Positions 8,532 through 16,039 of a stretch of 46,769 bases of DNA are shown here, in pieces; the first letter of the stretch is position 1; every line of letters begins with the position of its first letter. The translations under genes were made by a program, and so were the position numbers. The DNA comes from Planctomycetota bacterium (GTDB taxonomy: Bacteria; Planctomycetota; J058): NCBI GenBank assembly GCA_003695705.1, contig RFHU01000072.1, positions 1 to 46,769 of the forward strand. The letters run 5' to 3'. The notes below the pieces were generated by a model that did no database searches, was not told the DNA's origin, and saw only the letters and a program-made list of their open reading frames with translations.

Positions 8532-9182
8532 TCAGCCGCCGTCGAGGCAGCCGGAGTTGACCACCGTGGTGAACTGCTGAACGGCCTCTTGCGGAGGGGC
8601 CACGATGCGGATGCGGTTGGAGACCGCCAAAGGCGAAGGCGCCGCGCGACCGCGCGTGTCGACCGCGGGCGCGGTGCGGGTCGCGTCCTCGGGCGCCTCG
8701 GGCGCGGCGACGGGCTCCCCAGCCGGCGCGCCCGACGGCCCGGAGGCGGGGGGGAGGTAGCGAGCGAGCTTCGCGTAGCGGCGCACCTTGGCGAAGTGCA
8801 CTTCCGGACGCTGGAAGAGGCGCTCGATCAGTTTGCCCTCGGGCGTACTGAGAATGCCCTTCCAGCGCGCCCCGCTGCGCACGGCGCCCTGTCCTTCGCG
8901 CCCAAACCGGAGGCGGTAGGCCTCGGACGAGCCCTTGATGTGCGCGAGCTTCCCCGCCACCCGCGCGTCGTAGCGCTCGTTCACCCGAGCGGCGGTGATC
9001 CGGTGGTCCTGGCCGCGGGCCATGCCACCTTCCACGGTGGCGTGCACTCGGTAGGACTTCAGCTTGGTCATGGTCTTGGCCACCCGCTTGGCGGCCTTCT
9101 TCGCGCTCTCCGGCGCCGCCGCGGACGGCGTCGCGCAAGCGATCCCCGCGGCGAGCGCACAAAGCAGTGTTGCTGGGCGCAT
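8532..9182 (-). CDS. Exported LolA/LppX-like protein, interrupted by in-frame UGA
   Basis: Begins with a clear Sec signal peptide (MRPATLLCALAAGIACATPSAAA, cleavage near residue 23), followed by a strand-rich domain (KLKSYRVHATVEGG, HRITAARVNERYDARVAGK) reminiscent of outer-membrane lipoprotein-carrier (LolA/LppX-type) folds. A Pro/Ala-rich linker spans about residues 140-180. The open frame stops at TGA after SGCLDGG (C212). The same frame then resumes as good coding sequence for 88 codons, so the conventional 216-residue product is probably not the whole protein. ATG 9182 is preferred because AGGGAG lies just upstream and the signal peptide starts there; an in-frame ATG at 9233 would put a non-signal-like extension in front. 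The family assignment is weak; no enzymatic role is claimed. Confidence 0.75.
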   Translation of the reverse strand: MRPATLLCALAAGIACATPSAAAPESAKKAAKRVAKTMTKLKSYRVHATVEGGMARGQDHRITAARVNERYDARVAGKLAHIKGSSEAYRLRFGREGQGAVRSGARWKGILSTPEGKLIERLFQRPEVHFAKVRRYAKLARYLPPASGPSGAPAGEPVAAPEAPEDATRTAPAVDTRGRAAPSPLAVSNRIRIVAPPQEAVQQFTTVVNSGCLDGG

Positions 9183-9368
9183 GGCGTTCTCCCTGCCTGT
9201 GGACGGCTCCCCGGCGCTCCGGCGCACGCTCATGGTAGCGGACGGGCCGAGGGGAGGACAACCGCATTCCGCTGCCGGACCTCCCCTACCGGCGCCGCGG
9301 GTCCCTCTTCGCGGAGCCTGCGCGCCCCTGCGTCGGCGCTCGCTCGCCGAGGCCTCCGGCCGCAGTCG

Positions 9369-10235
9369 CTAGCGCCCCGCGGCGGGCTTGGCGGGGACGA
9401 AGCCACGCCACCACGCCTCGAGAGCGGGCCGGAGCTGCTCGGGAGGCGCCGCGAGGTCCACGGCGTCGAAGGCCCCCTTTCGCCCGGCGCCCGCGCTCGC
9501 GCGCCGCGCCAACGCGCTGAGGCCCTCGGTCCACCGCGCGGCGGCTTCCTCCCAGCGGCCCGCGTGCGCGGCCTCGACGCCTCGGCGCAGGGCGCGCGCC
9601 ACGGGCACCGCGGCGCCGTCGCCGCGCTGTAGGGCGTCCCGCAGACTCCCCCACCCTGCCTCCGTGCGCCACCAGAGAAGACGTTCGAGAAGGGCCGGGT
9701 CCATGAGAACGACCAAGACGACGGTGGCATCCGTCGCGAGGCCGAGGCCGCGGGAGCCGAGATCGGGGGCCTTCGCGAGGTGCCTGCGCAACGGCACCTC
9801 CAGGTTGCCCGGCACGGGGCCGCCTCCCTGGGGGAGATACCGCGCGAGGAGCGCCGCCCGCCGCAGCGCCGCGCCGGGTCGCAGGGCGGGGGCAAGGGCG
9901 GCCCGCCCCCGCGGATCGTCCAGACGCTCGGCCAGACGCGTCAGCCAACCGGCGCTCCGGGTGCGCTGGGCGGCCCAGGCTGCCGCCTCGCCCGCCGCCG
10001 CGCCCCGTGCGGCGGCGCGAAGGCCACCCGCCGGAGCCCGCCCCGCCTCGGTGCCGGGCTGGGGAGCCAAGGCCTTGCCCCGCGCGCCCGCGAAGGGGCG
10101 TGCCGGGTCGGAGGCGGCCGGCGATCGCGCGGGCGTCGCCGGCACCCGACCGCTCCGAGGACAACCGACAAGGGTTGCCGCGAGGGAGCAACAAAGCAGG
10201 AAGGGTGGCCGAAGGGGTAACGAGACAGCGGTCAT
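9369..10235 (-). CDS. Putative lipoprotein of unknown function
   Basis: A basic N-terminus and hydrophobic stretch end in a lipobox-like LVGC near residue 25 (SLPLRPPFLLCCSLAATLVGC), so the product is probably exported and lipidated. The rest is Ala/Arg/Leu-rich, probably helical, with no domain I recognise; a helical-repeat segment around EAAHAGRWEEAAARWTEGLS resembles a TPR-type motif. The ATG at 10235 is preferred over the in-frame ATG at 10244 because a -10-like CAGAAT ends 7 bases before 10235, matching the leaderless spacing seen elsewhere here. It is divergent from the BtpA-like gene. The codon bias fits a real gene despite the many overlapping open frames. Confidence 0.7.
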   Translation of the reverse strand: MTAVSLPLRPPFLLCCSLAATLVGCPRSGRVPATPARSPAASDPARPFAGARGKALAPQPGTEAGRAPAGGLRAAARGAAAGEAAAWAAQRTRSAGWLTRLAERLDDPRGRAALAPALRPGAALRRAALLARYLPQGGGPVPGNLEVPLRRHLAKAPDLGSRGLGLATDATVVLVVLMDPALLERLLWWRTEAGWGSLRDALQRGDGAAVPVARALRRGVEAAHAGRWEEAAARWTEGLSALARRASAGAGRKGAFDAVDLAAPPEQLRPALEAWWRGFVPAKPAAGR

Positions 10236-10242
10236 GGACTGC

Positions 10243-10248
10243 ATTCTG
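10243..10248 (-). promoter_or_regulatory. -10-like CAGAAT, leaderless spacing
   Basis: Minus-strand CAGAAT is followed by 7 bases and then the ATG of the putative lipoprotein. It lies back to back with the TAAGCT element of btpA in a 53-base divergent gap. Inferred promoter without a recognisable -35. Confidence 0.35.
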
Positions 10249-10276
10249 CCACCGGCGAACCCCGCCTGCGCCCTGC

Positions 10277-10282
10277 TAAGCT
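10277..10282 (+). promoter_or_regulatory. -10 hexamer TAAGCT, leaderless spacing
   Basis: TAAGCT is followed by six C residues and then the ATG at 10289, so transcription would begin at or next to the start codon. There is no Shine-Dalgarno sequence. One of about a dozen similar sites in the window. Confidence 0.45.
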
Positions 10283-10288
10283 CCCCCC

Positions 10289-11083
10289 ATGAACGGCCCG
10301 TGGTTGTTCGGCCTGGATCGGTGCGCGCTGGTCGGCATGGTTCATCTCGAGCCGCTGCCGGGGAGCCCCGGCTGGCGCGGCTCGATGCAGGCCGTGCTCG
10401 CCGCGGCGCGACGGGATGCCGAGGCGCTGCTCGCCGGCGGCTGCGACGCGCTCTTGGTCGAGAACATGGGGGACCTGCCCTACCTCAAGGGGCGCGTAGC
10501 GCCCGAGACCGTGGCCGCGGCCGCGCTGGCGGCGGAAGTCGTCGCCCGCTGCGGCGCACCGTTCGGAGTGCAGCTCCTGGCGGCGGCGAATCGGGAGGCA
10601 TTGGGGGTGGCCGTCGCCGCAGGAGCCTGTTTCGTGCGCGCGGAGGGCTTCGCCTACGCGCACGTCGCCGACGAGGGGTGGATCGACGCCTGCGCTGGGG
10701 AACTCCTTCGGGCGCGCCGCACACTGGGCGCCGAGGTGGGGGTGTGGGCCGACGTGCAGAAGAAGCACGCAGCCCACGCCGTGACGGCCGACCTCGATCT
10801 CGGCGAACTCGCACGAGGGGCCGCCTTCGCGGGGGCCGACGCCGTCGTGGTGACGGGGCTCCGCACGGGGCACCCCACCGACCCGGCCGCCGTCCGGGCC
10901 GCGCGCGCCGCCGGGGTGCCGGTCGTGGTCGGCTCGGGGGTCGGCCCGGGCGACGCGGGCACCTTGTCGCGTGAGGCCTCGGCGCTCATCGTCGGCTCCG
11001 CCCTCAAGCACGGCGGCGACTGGCGACGGCCCGTGGATCCCGAACGCGTCCGCGCAGTGCGTGCGGCCATGGACGCCGGCTGA
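10289..11083 (+). CDS. BtpA/SgcQ family TIM-barrel protein
   Basis: About 264 residues of the BtpA family. Family hallmarks are the N-terminal LVGMVHLEPLPGSPGW, the DALLVENMGDLPYLKG segment, and FVRAEGFAYAHVADEGWIDACAG. The C-terminal GADAVVVTGLRTGHPTD and PVVVGSGVGPGDAGTL look like phosphate-binding barrel loops. BtpA was named for a cyanobacterial photosystem I stability factor, but most homologues occur in non-photosynthetic organisms and are of unknown function; some sit with sugar or nucleoside metabolism genes. Nothing here suggests photosynthesis. The ATG at 10289 sits 6 bases after a TAAGCT box, so the transcript is probably leaderless. Confidence 0.85.
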   Translation: MNGPWLFGLDRCALVGMVHLEPLPGSPGWRGSMQAVLAAARRDAEALLAGGCDALLVENMGDLPYLKGRVAPETVAAAALAAEVVARCGAPFGVQLLAAANREALGVAVAAGACFVRAEGFAYAHVADEGWIDACAGELLRARRTLGAEVGVWADVQKKHAAHAVTADLDLGELARGAAFAGADAVVVTGLRTGHPTDPAAVRAARAAGVPVVVGSGVGPGDAGTLSREASALIVGSALKHGGDWRRPVDPERVRAVRAAMDAG

Positions 11084-11168
11084 CACGGCGCCGGGGCGCT
11101 GCCGATGCCCGATCGCTCCGACCTCGAAGGACCCCGGCTCCGGCCAGCCCACCGACCCACGACGGCGC

Positions 11169-11591
11169 TCAGCGCGGGGCGCGGGCTTCGAGGGCCGAAC
11201 GGAGCTTCGTGGGGAGGGGGAGCGCCTTCCCCGCCGCGTAGTCGATCCAGACGACCACGGAGCTCCCTTCGGCCACCGGCTCCTCCTCGCCCCTCCGGTA
11301 GAGACCGTAGTCGAGGGTGAAACTCCTCCCGCCGATCCGGGCCACGCGAACCCCCACCTCGAGGGTTGCCGGATGCCGCACCTGCTGGCGGAAGGTGCAG
11401 GAGGCACTGACAAGGGCAGGGCCTTGGCGGCCGCCTTCGGAGTAGGACTCGAGTTCCAGCGCGGCGAAGAAGGCCATGCGCGCCGACTCGCAGTAGACGA
11501 AGTAGGCGACGTTGTTGACGTGTCCCAGCGCGTCCATGTCGCCCCAGCGCACTGCTTGCGGTGTCCAGTGGACGTAGCGTTCGCGACTCAC
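11169..11591 (-). CDS. Hot-dog-fold acyl-CoA thioesterase (YbgC/FadM-like)
   Basis: A 140-residue single-domain 4-hydroxybenzoyl-CoA thioesterase-type protein. The motif VRWGDMDALGHVNNVAYFVYCE carries the Asp and the His-Val-Asn-Asn typical of the family active site. Likely activity is hydrolysis of acyl-CoA or acyl-ACP thioesters; the natural substrate is not predictable. The GTG at 11591 overlaps the TGA of ttcA (GTGA), so the two genes form an operon with coupled translation, although no functional link to tRNA thiolation is evident. Confidence 0.88.
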   Translation of the reverse strand: MSRERYVHWTPQAVRWGDMDALGHVNNVAYFVYCESARMAFFAALELESYSEGGRQGPALVSASCTFRQQVRHPATLEVGVRVARIGGRSFTLDYGLYRRGEEEPVAEGSSVVVWIDYAAGKALPLPTKLRSALEARAPR

Positions 11592-12397
11592 GGCTGGATT
11601 CCCAGGCGCTCCCAGAGCGCGCGGTCGGGCAGGTGGGAGGGCCGCACGTTCCGCAGCGCGCTGAGGATCGTCGGCCGCAGGTTCGGAATCCGCTCCTCGA
11701 GGCCGTCGAGGAGATCTCCCACCTGTTGCCGCCACAGGTTCTCCTGCGAGCCGCACAGATTGCAGGGAAGGATGGGGAACTGCTTCTGCTCGGCGTAGGC
11801 GGCGAGGTCCCGCTCGGCGCAGTAGTAGAGGGGGCGGATCACCACGTTGCGCCCGTCGTCGCTGCGCAGCTTGGGGGGCATGGTCTTGAGTTGCCCTGCG
11901 AAGAACAAGTTGAGGAGGAGGGTCTCCAGGGCGTCGTCGCGGTGATGGCCAAGGGCGATCTTGGTGCATCCCAGCCGGCGAGCAGCGTTGTAGAGGACAC
12001 CGCGCCGCAGCCGCGAGCAGAGCGAGCAATAGGTCTTGCCGGGGGCCAGCTTCTCGGTGACCACCGAGTAGGTGTCCTCTTCGAGGATGTGGAACTCTCC
12101 TCCGCGCGCTTCGAGCCAGCGCCGCAGGGGCGCGCCGTCGTAGCCCGGCTGCTTCTGGTCGAGGTGCACGGGAACGAGTTCGAAGGAGATGGGCGCTCGC
12201 GGGACGAGCTCGTCGAGGAGGGAGAGGAGCCCGTAGCTGTCCTTGCCGCCGGAAAGGGCGACCAGCACCCGGTCGCCGGCGGCGAGCATGTCGAATTCGA
12301 CCAGCGCCTGGCCCAGGGCCTTGCGCAGGCGACGGGCAACGGCTCGGTCGTCACCCTGCGTGCGGCCCGTGCCGGCGGCGGCGAGGGGGAGCTTCAT
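11588..12397 (-). CDS. ttcA: tRNA 2-thiocytidine biosynthesis protein TtcA
   Basis: ATP-dependent tRNA thiolase that makes 2-thiocytidine at position 32 of certain tRNAs, with an iron-sulphur cluster. About 269 residues. The PP-loop ATPase motif SGGKDS lies near residue 48. The CxxC pair is in YCSLCSRLRRG, followed by GHHRDDALETLLLNLFF and a second Cys pair in PCNLCGSQ, all as in TtcA. The ATG at 12397 is preferred because TATCCT ends exactly 6 bases upstream, which implies a leaderless mRNA. It shares a 91-base divergent gap with the AlbA-domain gene. Confidence 0.92.
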   Translation of the reverse strand: MKLPLAAAGTGRTQGDDRAVARRLRKALGQALVEFDMLAAGDRVLVALSGGKDSYGLLSLLDELVPRAPISFELVPVHLDQKQPGYDGAPLRRWLEARGGEFHILEEDTYSVVTEKLAPGKTYCSLCSRLRRGVLYNAARRLGCTKIALGHHRDDALETLLLNLFFAGQLKTMPPKLRSDDGRNVVIRPLYYCAERDLAAYAEQKQFPILPCNLCGSQENLWRQQVGDLLDGLEERIPNLRPTILSALRNVRPSHLPDRALWERLGIQP

Positions 12398-12403
12398 GCC
12401 CGA

Positions 12404-12409
12404 AGGATA
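12404..12409 (-). promoter_or_regulatory. -10 hexamer TATCCT, leaderless spacing (ttcA)
   Basis: Minus-strand TATCCT is followed by TCGGGC and then ATG. A weak -35-like TTCAGC sits 17 bases upstream of it. There is no ribosome-binding site between the box and the start codon. Confidence 0.5.
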
Positions 12410-12453
12410 CGGGATCCCGGCGGGCCGCTGAAGCGCCGGCCCCAGGCGACGCC

Positions 12454-12482
12454 TTGCCAGGCCGGGCACACCGCGACACCAT
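12454..12482 (+). promoter_or_regulatory. Promoter TTGCCA-17-CACCAT, leaderless spacing
   Basis: TTGCCA at 12454-12459, a 17-base spacer, then CACCAT at 12477-12482, which ends 6 bases before the ATG of the AlbA-domain gene. The -35 match is good and the -10 match is weak; the spacing agrees with other sites in the window. Confidence 0.4.
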
Positions 12483-12488
12483 CGACCC

Positions 12489-13478
12489 ATGTCCCCTACC
12501 GCGCCCGAGCGCTGGAGCGAGGTCCGCCTCGAAGGCCTCGTCCCCACCGAACACGACACGCAGGAGTTCAAGTCCTCGCTCTACGTCGTCGACTCCCGCG
12601 GGGCGGTGCGCACCGACTTCCTCGACAACCTCAGCAAGCAAGTCTCGGCCTTTGCCAACGCCGCGGGAGGGCACCTCTTCTTGGGGATCGACGACCGTGG
12701 ACGCATCGACGGAGGGGTCCCCACGCACCTGCGCCCCAACGGGACCCGCGAATGGCTCGAGGACGTGGTCCCCGCCATCGTCGATCCCCCGTTGCGCCGC
12801 TTCAACGTCTACGAGGTGGGTCGCTCCGACCAGAACTCGCGGATCGCGGAAGGACGGGCTGTCTACGTGGTGGAGATCCGCGAGAGCGAGGACGCTCCGC
12901 ACATGGCGCGCGATCGCCGCTACTACCTGCGGATCGCAGGCAAGTCGCGACCCATGGGGCACCGCCACGTGCTCGACGTGCTCAACCGCCGCCGCGACCC
13001 GGAGGTACGCTGCTCGCGCATCGACCCCTACGGCGACCTGGAGCGAATCGAGGACGATCCCCGCGGGCCCAAGGTACTCCTGCGCTTGCGGGGGACCCTG
13101 GTCAACGAAGGGCGCGCCCTCGCCCAGCACGTGGGTCTCGAGTTCGTCCTTCCGCGGGTGGCCGTGAATTCCCTGGCTCGTCAGCGGACGCTGAACGGAC
13201 ACCCCCAGGCCTCGCTCTCGCAGCGACCCGGGGAGGTGACGTTCTTCTTCTACCACCCCACGCCCATCTTCCCCCAGCAGGAGCTCTCCTTCGGAGAGGT
13301 GTGGGTCGCCGTTCACTCGGCCAACGTCGGGCACTACGCCGCAGGACGGATCGGCCTCCGCTGGCGGGTCTACGCCGACGCCGCCGTGCGCCAGGAAGGC
13401 GAGGTGGACCTGAGTGCCTTCTCCGCCGTGCGGCGGGGAATCCGCTGGCTGCGGCGGGCCGGCGGCGTGCGCGGTTGA
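12489..13478 (+). CDS. AlbA_2/Schlafen-type putative DNA-binding protein
   Basis: About 329 residues. The N-terminal half fits the AlbA_2 (Schlafen AlbA) domain: TEHDTQEFKSSL, then LSKQVSAFANAAGGHLFLGIDDRGRIDGG near residues 48-80, and a later strand AVYVVEIRESEDAPHM followed by RRYYLRIAGKSRPM. This domain occurs in predicted transcriptional regulators and in phage-defence proteins, usually with an ATPase or helix-turn-helix partner. Here the C-terminal half (from about residue 185) is a strand-rich domain I do not recognise, ending in a basic tail, with no winged helix or nuclease motif. Function unknown; nucleic-acid binding is an inference from the family. The ATG at 12489 is supported by the promoter spacing. 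Confidence 0.8.
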   Translation: MSPTAPERWSEVRLEGLVPTEHDTQEFKSSLYVVDSRGAVRTDFLDNLSKQVSAFANAAGGHLFLGIDDRGRIDGGVPTHLRPNGTREWLEDVVPAIVDPPLRRFNVYEVGRSDQNSRIAEGRAVYVVEIRESEDAPHMARDRRYYLRIAGKSRPMGHRHVLDVLNRRRDPEVRCSRIDPYGDLERIEDDPRGPKVLLRLRGTLVNEGRALAQHVGLEFVLPRVAVNSLARQRTLNGHPQASLSQRPGEVTFFFYHPTPIFPQQELSFGEVWVAVHSANVGHYAAGRIGLRWRVYADAAVRQEGEVDLSAFSAVRRGIRWLRRAGGVRG

Positions 13479-13543
13479 CGGCGCGACGAGGGGCCGGCGA
13501 GCCCGGGGGACGCCCCCGAGCGCGGGGGAGCGGGCCGGCCTGA

Positions 13544-13549
13544 TACGCT
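13544..13549 (+). promoter_or_regulatory. -10 hexamer TACGCT, leaderless spacing
   Basis: TACGCT (within TGATACGCT) is followed by GCTCGC and then the GTG of the M16 peptidase gene. No Shine-Dalgarno sequence lies between them and no -35 element is visible. Confidence 0.42.
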
Positions 13550-13555
13550 GCTCGC

Positions 13556-14782
13556 GTGCTGGCCGTCCAGACGATCTACCTCCCCCACCTCCACTCGGTC
13601 GCCGTGGCCTTGGCCTTGCGAGGCGGTCCCCGCTACGAGGGAGACGGCGAGGGCGGCCTGACCCACTTCCTCGAGCACATGCTCTTTCGCGGGGCCGGAC
13701 CCCGCTCGATGCGGGAACTCATGGCCGCCTTCGAAGAAGTCGGTGGCGAGCCCGACGCCTACACGAGCGAGGATGCACTCGTTCTCCACCTCGAGGAAGT
13801 CGCGCCCGCCCGCCTCGAGCGCGCCTGCGAGTTGCTCGCCAGCGTCCTGTGCGCGCCGCGCTACGAGGACCTCGAGGCAGAGCGGGAGGTGGTGCGCGAG
13901 GAACTGCTCGACCGGGCCCACGAGCTGGATGACCTCGAGCGCTCGGCGGCCTTCTCCGGGCATCCGCTGGCTCGCTCGATCCTCGGCACACGCGCCGATC
14001 TGGCTCGGCGCAGCGTCGACGACCTAGAGGGCTGGCGGCGGCAGATCGTGCGCTCGGGGAACACGGCCCTGGTGGTCGCGGGCCCGGTTCCGCCCGAGCG
14101 GGTGCGGGCGGCGGTCGCTCCGCTCGAGGCCCTCCCCGAGGGCCCGGCCCTCGCCGAACGGCGGCCGCTGACCTTGCCCGCCGGCCCTTCCTGGCGGAGC
14201 CGCCGCGAGCCCGGCGAGCGGGCCGAGTTGCGCCTGAGTTTCCGCTGCCCGGGGGACGCGGAGGAGGGTGCCGCGGCGACGCGCGTGCTGGCCGACCTCC
14301 TCGACGGAGGCCCCACGAGCCGCGTCCCGCAAGAACTCGTGGACGCGGGACTCGCCTACGATGCCGGCACGTCGCTCCTCTCCTTGCCCGACGCCGGGTT
14401 GCTGGCACTGGAGGTGGCCTGTGCGGGGAGCAAGCTGTCCGCGGCGGCGCGTGCGCTGCTAGGGGTCGCCGAAGCGCTCCGCACCGGCGTCGACCCGGCC
14501 GAACTGGCGCGGGCGCGCCTGCGGCGCGAGCACCGCAGGCGTCGGCTGCTCGACGACGCGCCGTCTCAGGCCGAGTGGACGGTGCGGCGGCTGCTCTTCG
14601 GCCTCCCCGCGGAGCGGGAGGCGGCGCTCGACGCGGAAGACGCCGTCGATCCCGACCGGCTGGTGGACCTGGCCCGAGAGCTCTTCCGCCGCGAGCGCCT
14701 CACCGCCGTGCTCCTCGGCGACCCGCCGCGCGGCGAGGCCCGTCGCCTGCGCCAACGCCTCGCCGCTTGGTCGCCGCCTTGA
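13556..14782 (+). CDS. M16 family zinc metallopeptidase
   Basis: Pitrilysin/processing-peptidase family protein of about 408 residues. The inverted zinc motif HxxEH is present as H37-F-L-E40-H41, with downstream glutamates in EREVVREEL as the probable third ligand, so this is a catalytically competent M16 subunit. The C-terminal half is the second, non-catalytic M16 domain (GGPTSRVPQELVDAGLAYDAGTS). Single-chain proteins of this length resemble bacterial M16B peptidases that act as dimers. No signal peptide is visible, so cytoplasmic action is likely. The GTG start lies 6 bases after a TACGCT box. Confidence 0.88.
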   Translation: MLAVQTIYLPHLHSVAVALALRGGPRYEGDGEGGLTHFLEHMLFRGAGPRSMRELMAAFEEVGGEPDAYTSEDALVLHLEEVAPARLERACELLASVLCAPRYEDLEAEREVVREELLDRAHELDDLERSAAFSGHPLARSILGTRADLARRSVDDLEGWRRQIVRSGNTALVVAGPVPPERVRAAVAPLEALPEGPALAERRPLTLPAGPSWRSRREPGERAELRLSFRCPGDAEEGAAATRVLADLLDGGPTSRVPQELVDAGLAYDAGTSLLSLPDAGLLALEVACAGSKLSAAARALLGVAEALRTGVDPAELARARLRREHRRRRLLDDAPSQAEWTVRRLLFGLPAEREAALDAEDAVDPDRLVDLARELFRRERLTAVLLGDPPRGEARRLRQRLAAWSPP

Positions 14783-14852
14783 CCGCTCCGGGGCGCTCCG
14801 GGGAGTCCGCACCGGCGCGCGACCGGGGCTCCTCGCTGCCGACCGCTGAACG

Positions 14853-15656
14853 TCAGGACCGTGCGGCCAGGCGGCCTTCGGCTTTGAGGCGCAGTTCGTG
14901 GGCGCGCGTGCTCCGGTAGTAGTCCTTCATCCGAAGCAGTTCCGCCGCTTCGGGGTCGAAGTAGCAGGTCACGTCCGGGTGGAGTTGCAAGGCCGAGGCG
15001 GGGAAGAAGCTCGACACCGGACCCTCCACCGCCGCTTGTACGGCTCGGGCCTTCTTGGCGCCGATGGCCTGGAGGAGGATCTTGCGCGCGTCGAGGATGG
15101 TCCCAATGCCCATGGTGGTGGCGAGGACCGGCTGCTCCTCGCCCTCGGCGTAGAAGCGCGCGTTGTCGTCGAGGGTGCGCCGGGTGAGGGTCTTGACGCG
15201 CGTGCGCGAGGCGAGGGACGAAGTGGGCTCGTTGAAGCCGATGTGCCCGTTGCGGCCCATGCCGAGGAGCATGATGTCGATGCCTCCGACGCGTTCGATG
15301 GTCTCCTCATACTCTGCGCAGCGGCGAACGAGGTCGTCGCCTTCGCTGGGCGGGAAGTGAATGTTCTCTGCGGGGACGTTGACCCCCGAGAACAGGTGCT
15401 CCTGCATGAAGAAGCGGTAGCTCTGCGGGTGCTCGGCGGGGAGGTCGAGGTATTCGTCGAGGTTGAAGGTGTGGACGCGCGAGAAGTCGGCTTCGCCGGC
15501 GGCGTAGGCCGCGCGGAGGTGCTCGTAGACGCCGATGGGCGTAGAGCCCGTGGGCAGCCCGAGGACCAAGTTGGGCTTCGCGCGCAGGGCGGCGAGGATC
15601 TCGTCGGCGACGAGGCGGGCTGCCTCGGCACCGTCACCGGTGAGGACGATCTTCAC
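14853..15656 (-). CDS. nagB: Glucosamine-6-phosphate deaminase
   Basis: Converts glucosamine-6-phosphate to fructose-6-phosphate and ammonia in amino-sugar catabolism. The 267 residues from the GTG at 15656 align with NagB end to end: LGLPTGSTPIGVYEHL, VHTFNLDEYLDLPAEHPQSY, MGRNGHIGFNEPTSSLASRTR, and LQAIGAKKARAVQAAVEGPV. The GNGHIGFNEP-type active-site loop is intact. The GTG start lies 7 bases after a TATAAC box. The frame is open upstream to 15956, so a longer form carrying a Cys-rich and transmembrane N-terminus is possible (see the separate entry). No other nag genes are adjacent. Confidence 0.93.
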   Translation of the reverse strand: MKIVLTGDGAEAARLVADEILAALRAKPNLVLGLPTGSTPIGVYEHLRAAYAAGEADFSRVHTFNLDEYLDLPAEHPQSYRFFMQEHLFSGVNVPAENIHFPPSEGDDLVRRCAEYEETIERVGGIDIMLLGMGRNGHIGFNEPTSSLASRTRVKTLTRRTLDDNARFYAEGEEQPVLATTMGIGTILDARKILLQAIGAKKARAVQAAVEGPVSSFFPASALQLHPDVTCYFDPEAAELLRMKDYYRSTRAHELRLKAEGRLAARS

Positions 15657-15944
15657 GCCCGAGGTTATACCCGCGACGGGGTCCGCCGCCGAGCACCCTC
15701 CGCTGCCTCGTCCGGAGAGAGCGTTCGGTTCGGCGGCCGGAACCGAAGACCGCCGGCCCGGCCCCCGAGTTCCGTCCACGTCGCGGCGTCGCTGCAGCCA
15801 GATCATGAGCAGGAGGGGGCCGAAGAGGAGCGCGGCCGTGAGCAAGCCGGCGCAACGGGCGCGGGCGTCCTCCGCCAAACCGTCGGGGCAGCAAGGGCAG
15901 CGTTCGCGACCGCTCGCCCGAGCGCGGAGCCGGCTGGGGTCCAT
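15657..15944 (-). other. Possible N-terminal extension or small membrane ORF upstream of nagB
   Basis: An ATG at 15944 opens a stretch in the nagB frame with no stop before nagB. It encodes CPCCPDGL (residues about 14-21) and then a convincing transmembrane helix (AGLLTAALLFGPLLLMIWLQ, about 31-50) followed by RRRD, then 45 low-complexity residues. TATGCT ends 7 bases before this ATG, the same geometry as the proven-looking genes nearby. Either a membrane-anchored NagB of about 363 residues is made from this start, or a small membrane protein once ended here and lost its stop, or the stretch is not translated. The rest of the 383-base gap before the malic enzyme gene holds only promoter-like boxes. 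Confidence 0.35.
15664..15669 (-). promoter_or_regulatory. -10 hexamer TATAAC, leaderless spacing (nagB)
   Basis: Minus-strand TATAAC is followed by CTCGGGC and the GTG of nagB. This supports the short NagB form starting at 15656. Confidence 0.45.
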
Positions 15945-15951
15945 GACGCGG

Positions 15952-15957
15952 AGCATA
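15952..15957 (-). promoter_or_regulatory. -10-like TATGCT before the upstream nagB-frame ATG
   Basis: Minus-strand TATGCT, 7 bases, then the ATG at 15944. It is the main argument that the upstream stretch may be expressed. Confidence 0.3.
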
Positions 15958-16010
15958 AGGGACCTGCGGTGCGAGCGCCGCCCGCGGGCCTGCGCCGCCG
16001 CCCGCGGCGC

Positions 16011-16016
16011 TACAAT
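16011..16016 (+). promoter_or_regulatory. -10 hexamer TACAAT of the malic enzyme gene
   Basis: TACAAT lies 23 bases upstream of the ATG at 16040, with GGGGAGG between, giving a short leader with a ribosome site. No clear -35. Confidence 0.45.
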
Positions 16017-16039
16017 CCGGCCCCACGAGGGGAGGAAGC

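Noticed and set aside
9183..9233. Longer start (ATG 9233) for the exported UGA-containing protein
   Set aside because: It would place a charged 17-residue stretch before the signal peptide; ATG 9182 has AGGGAG upstream and begins the signal directly.
10289..11083. BtpA similarity read as a photosynthesis gene
   Set aside because: The family is widespread in non-phototrophs and no photosystem gene is in the window.
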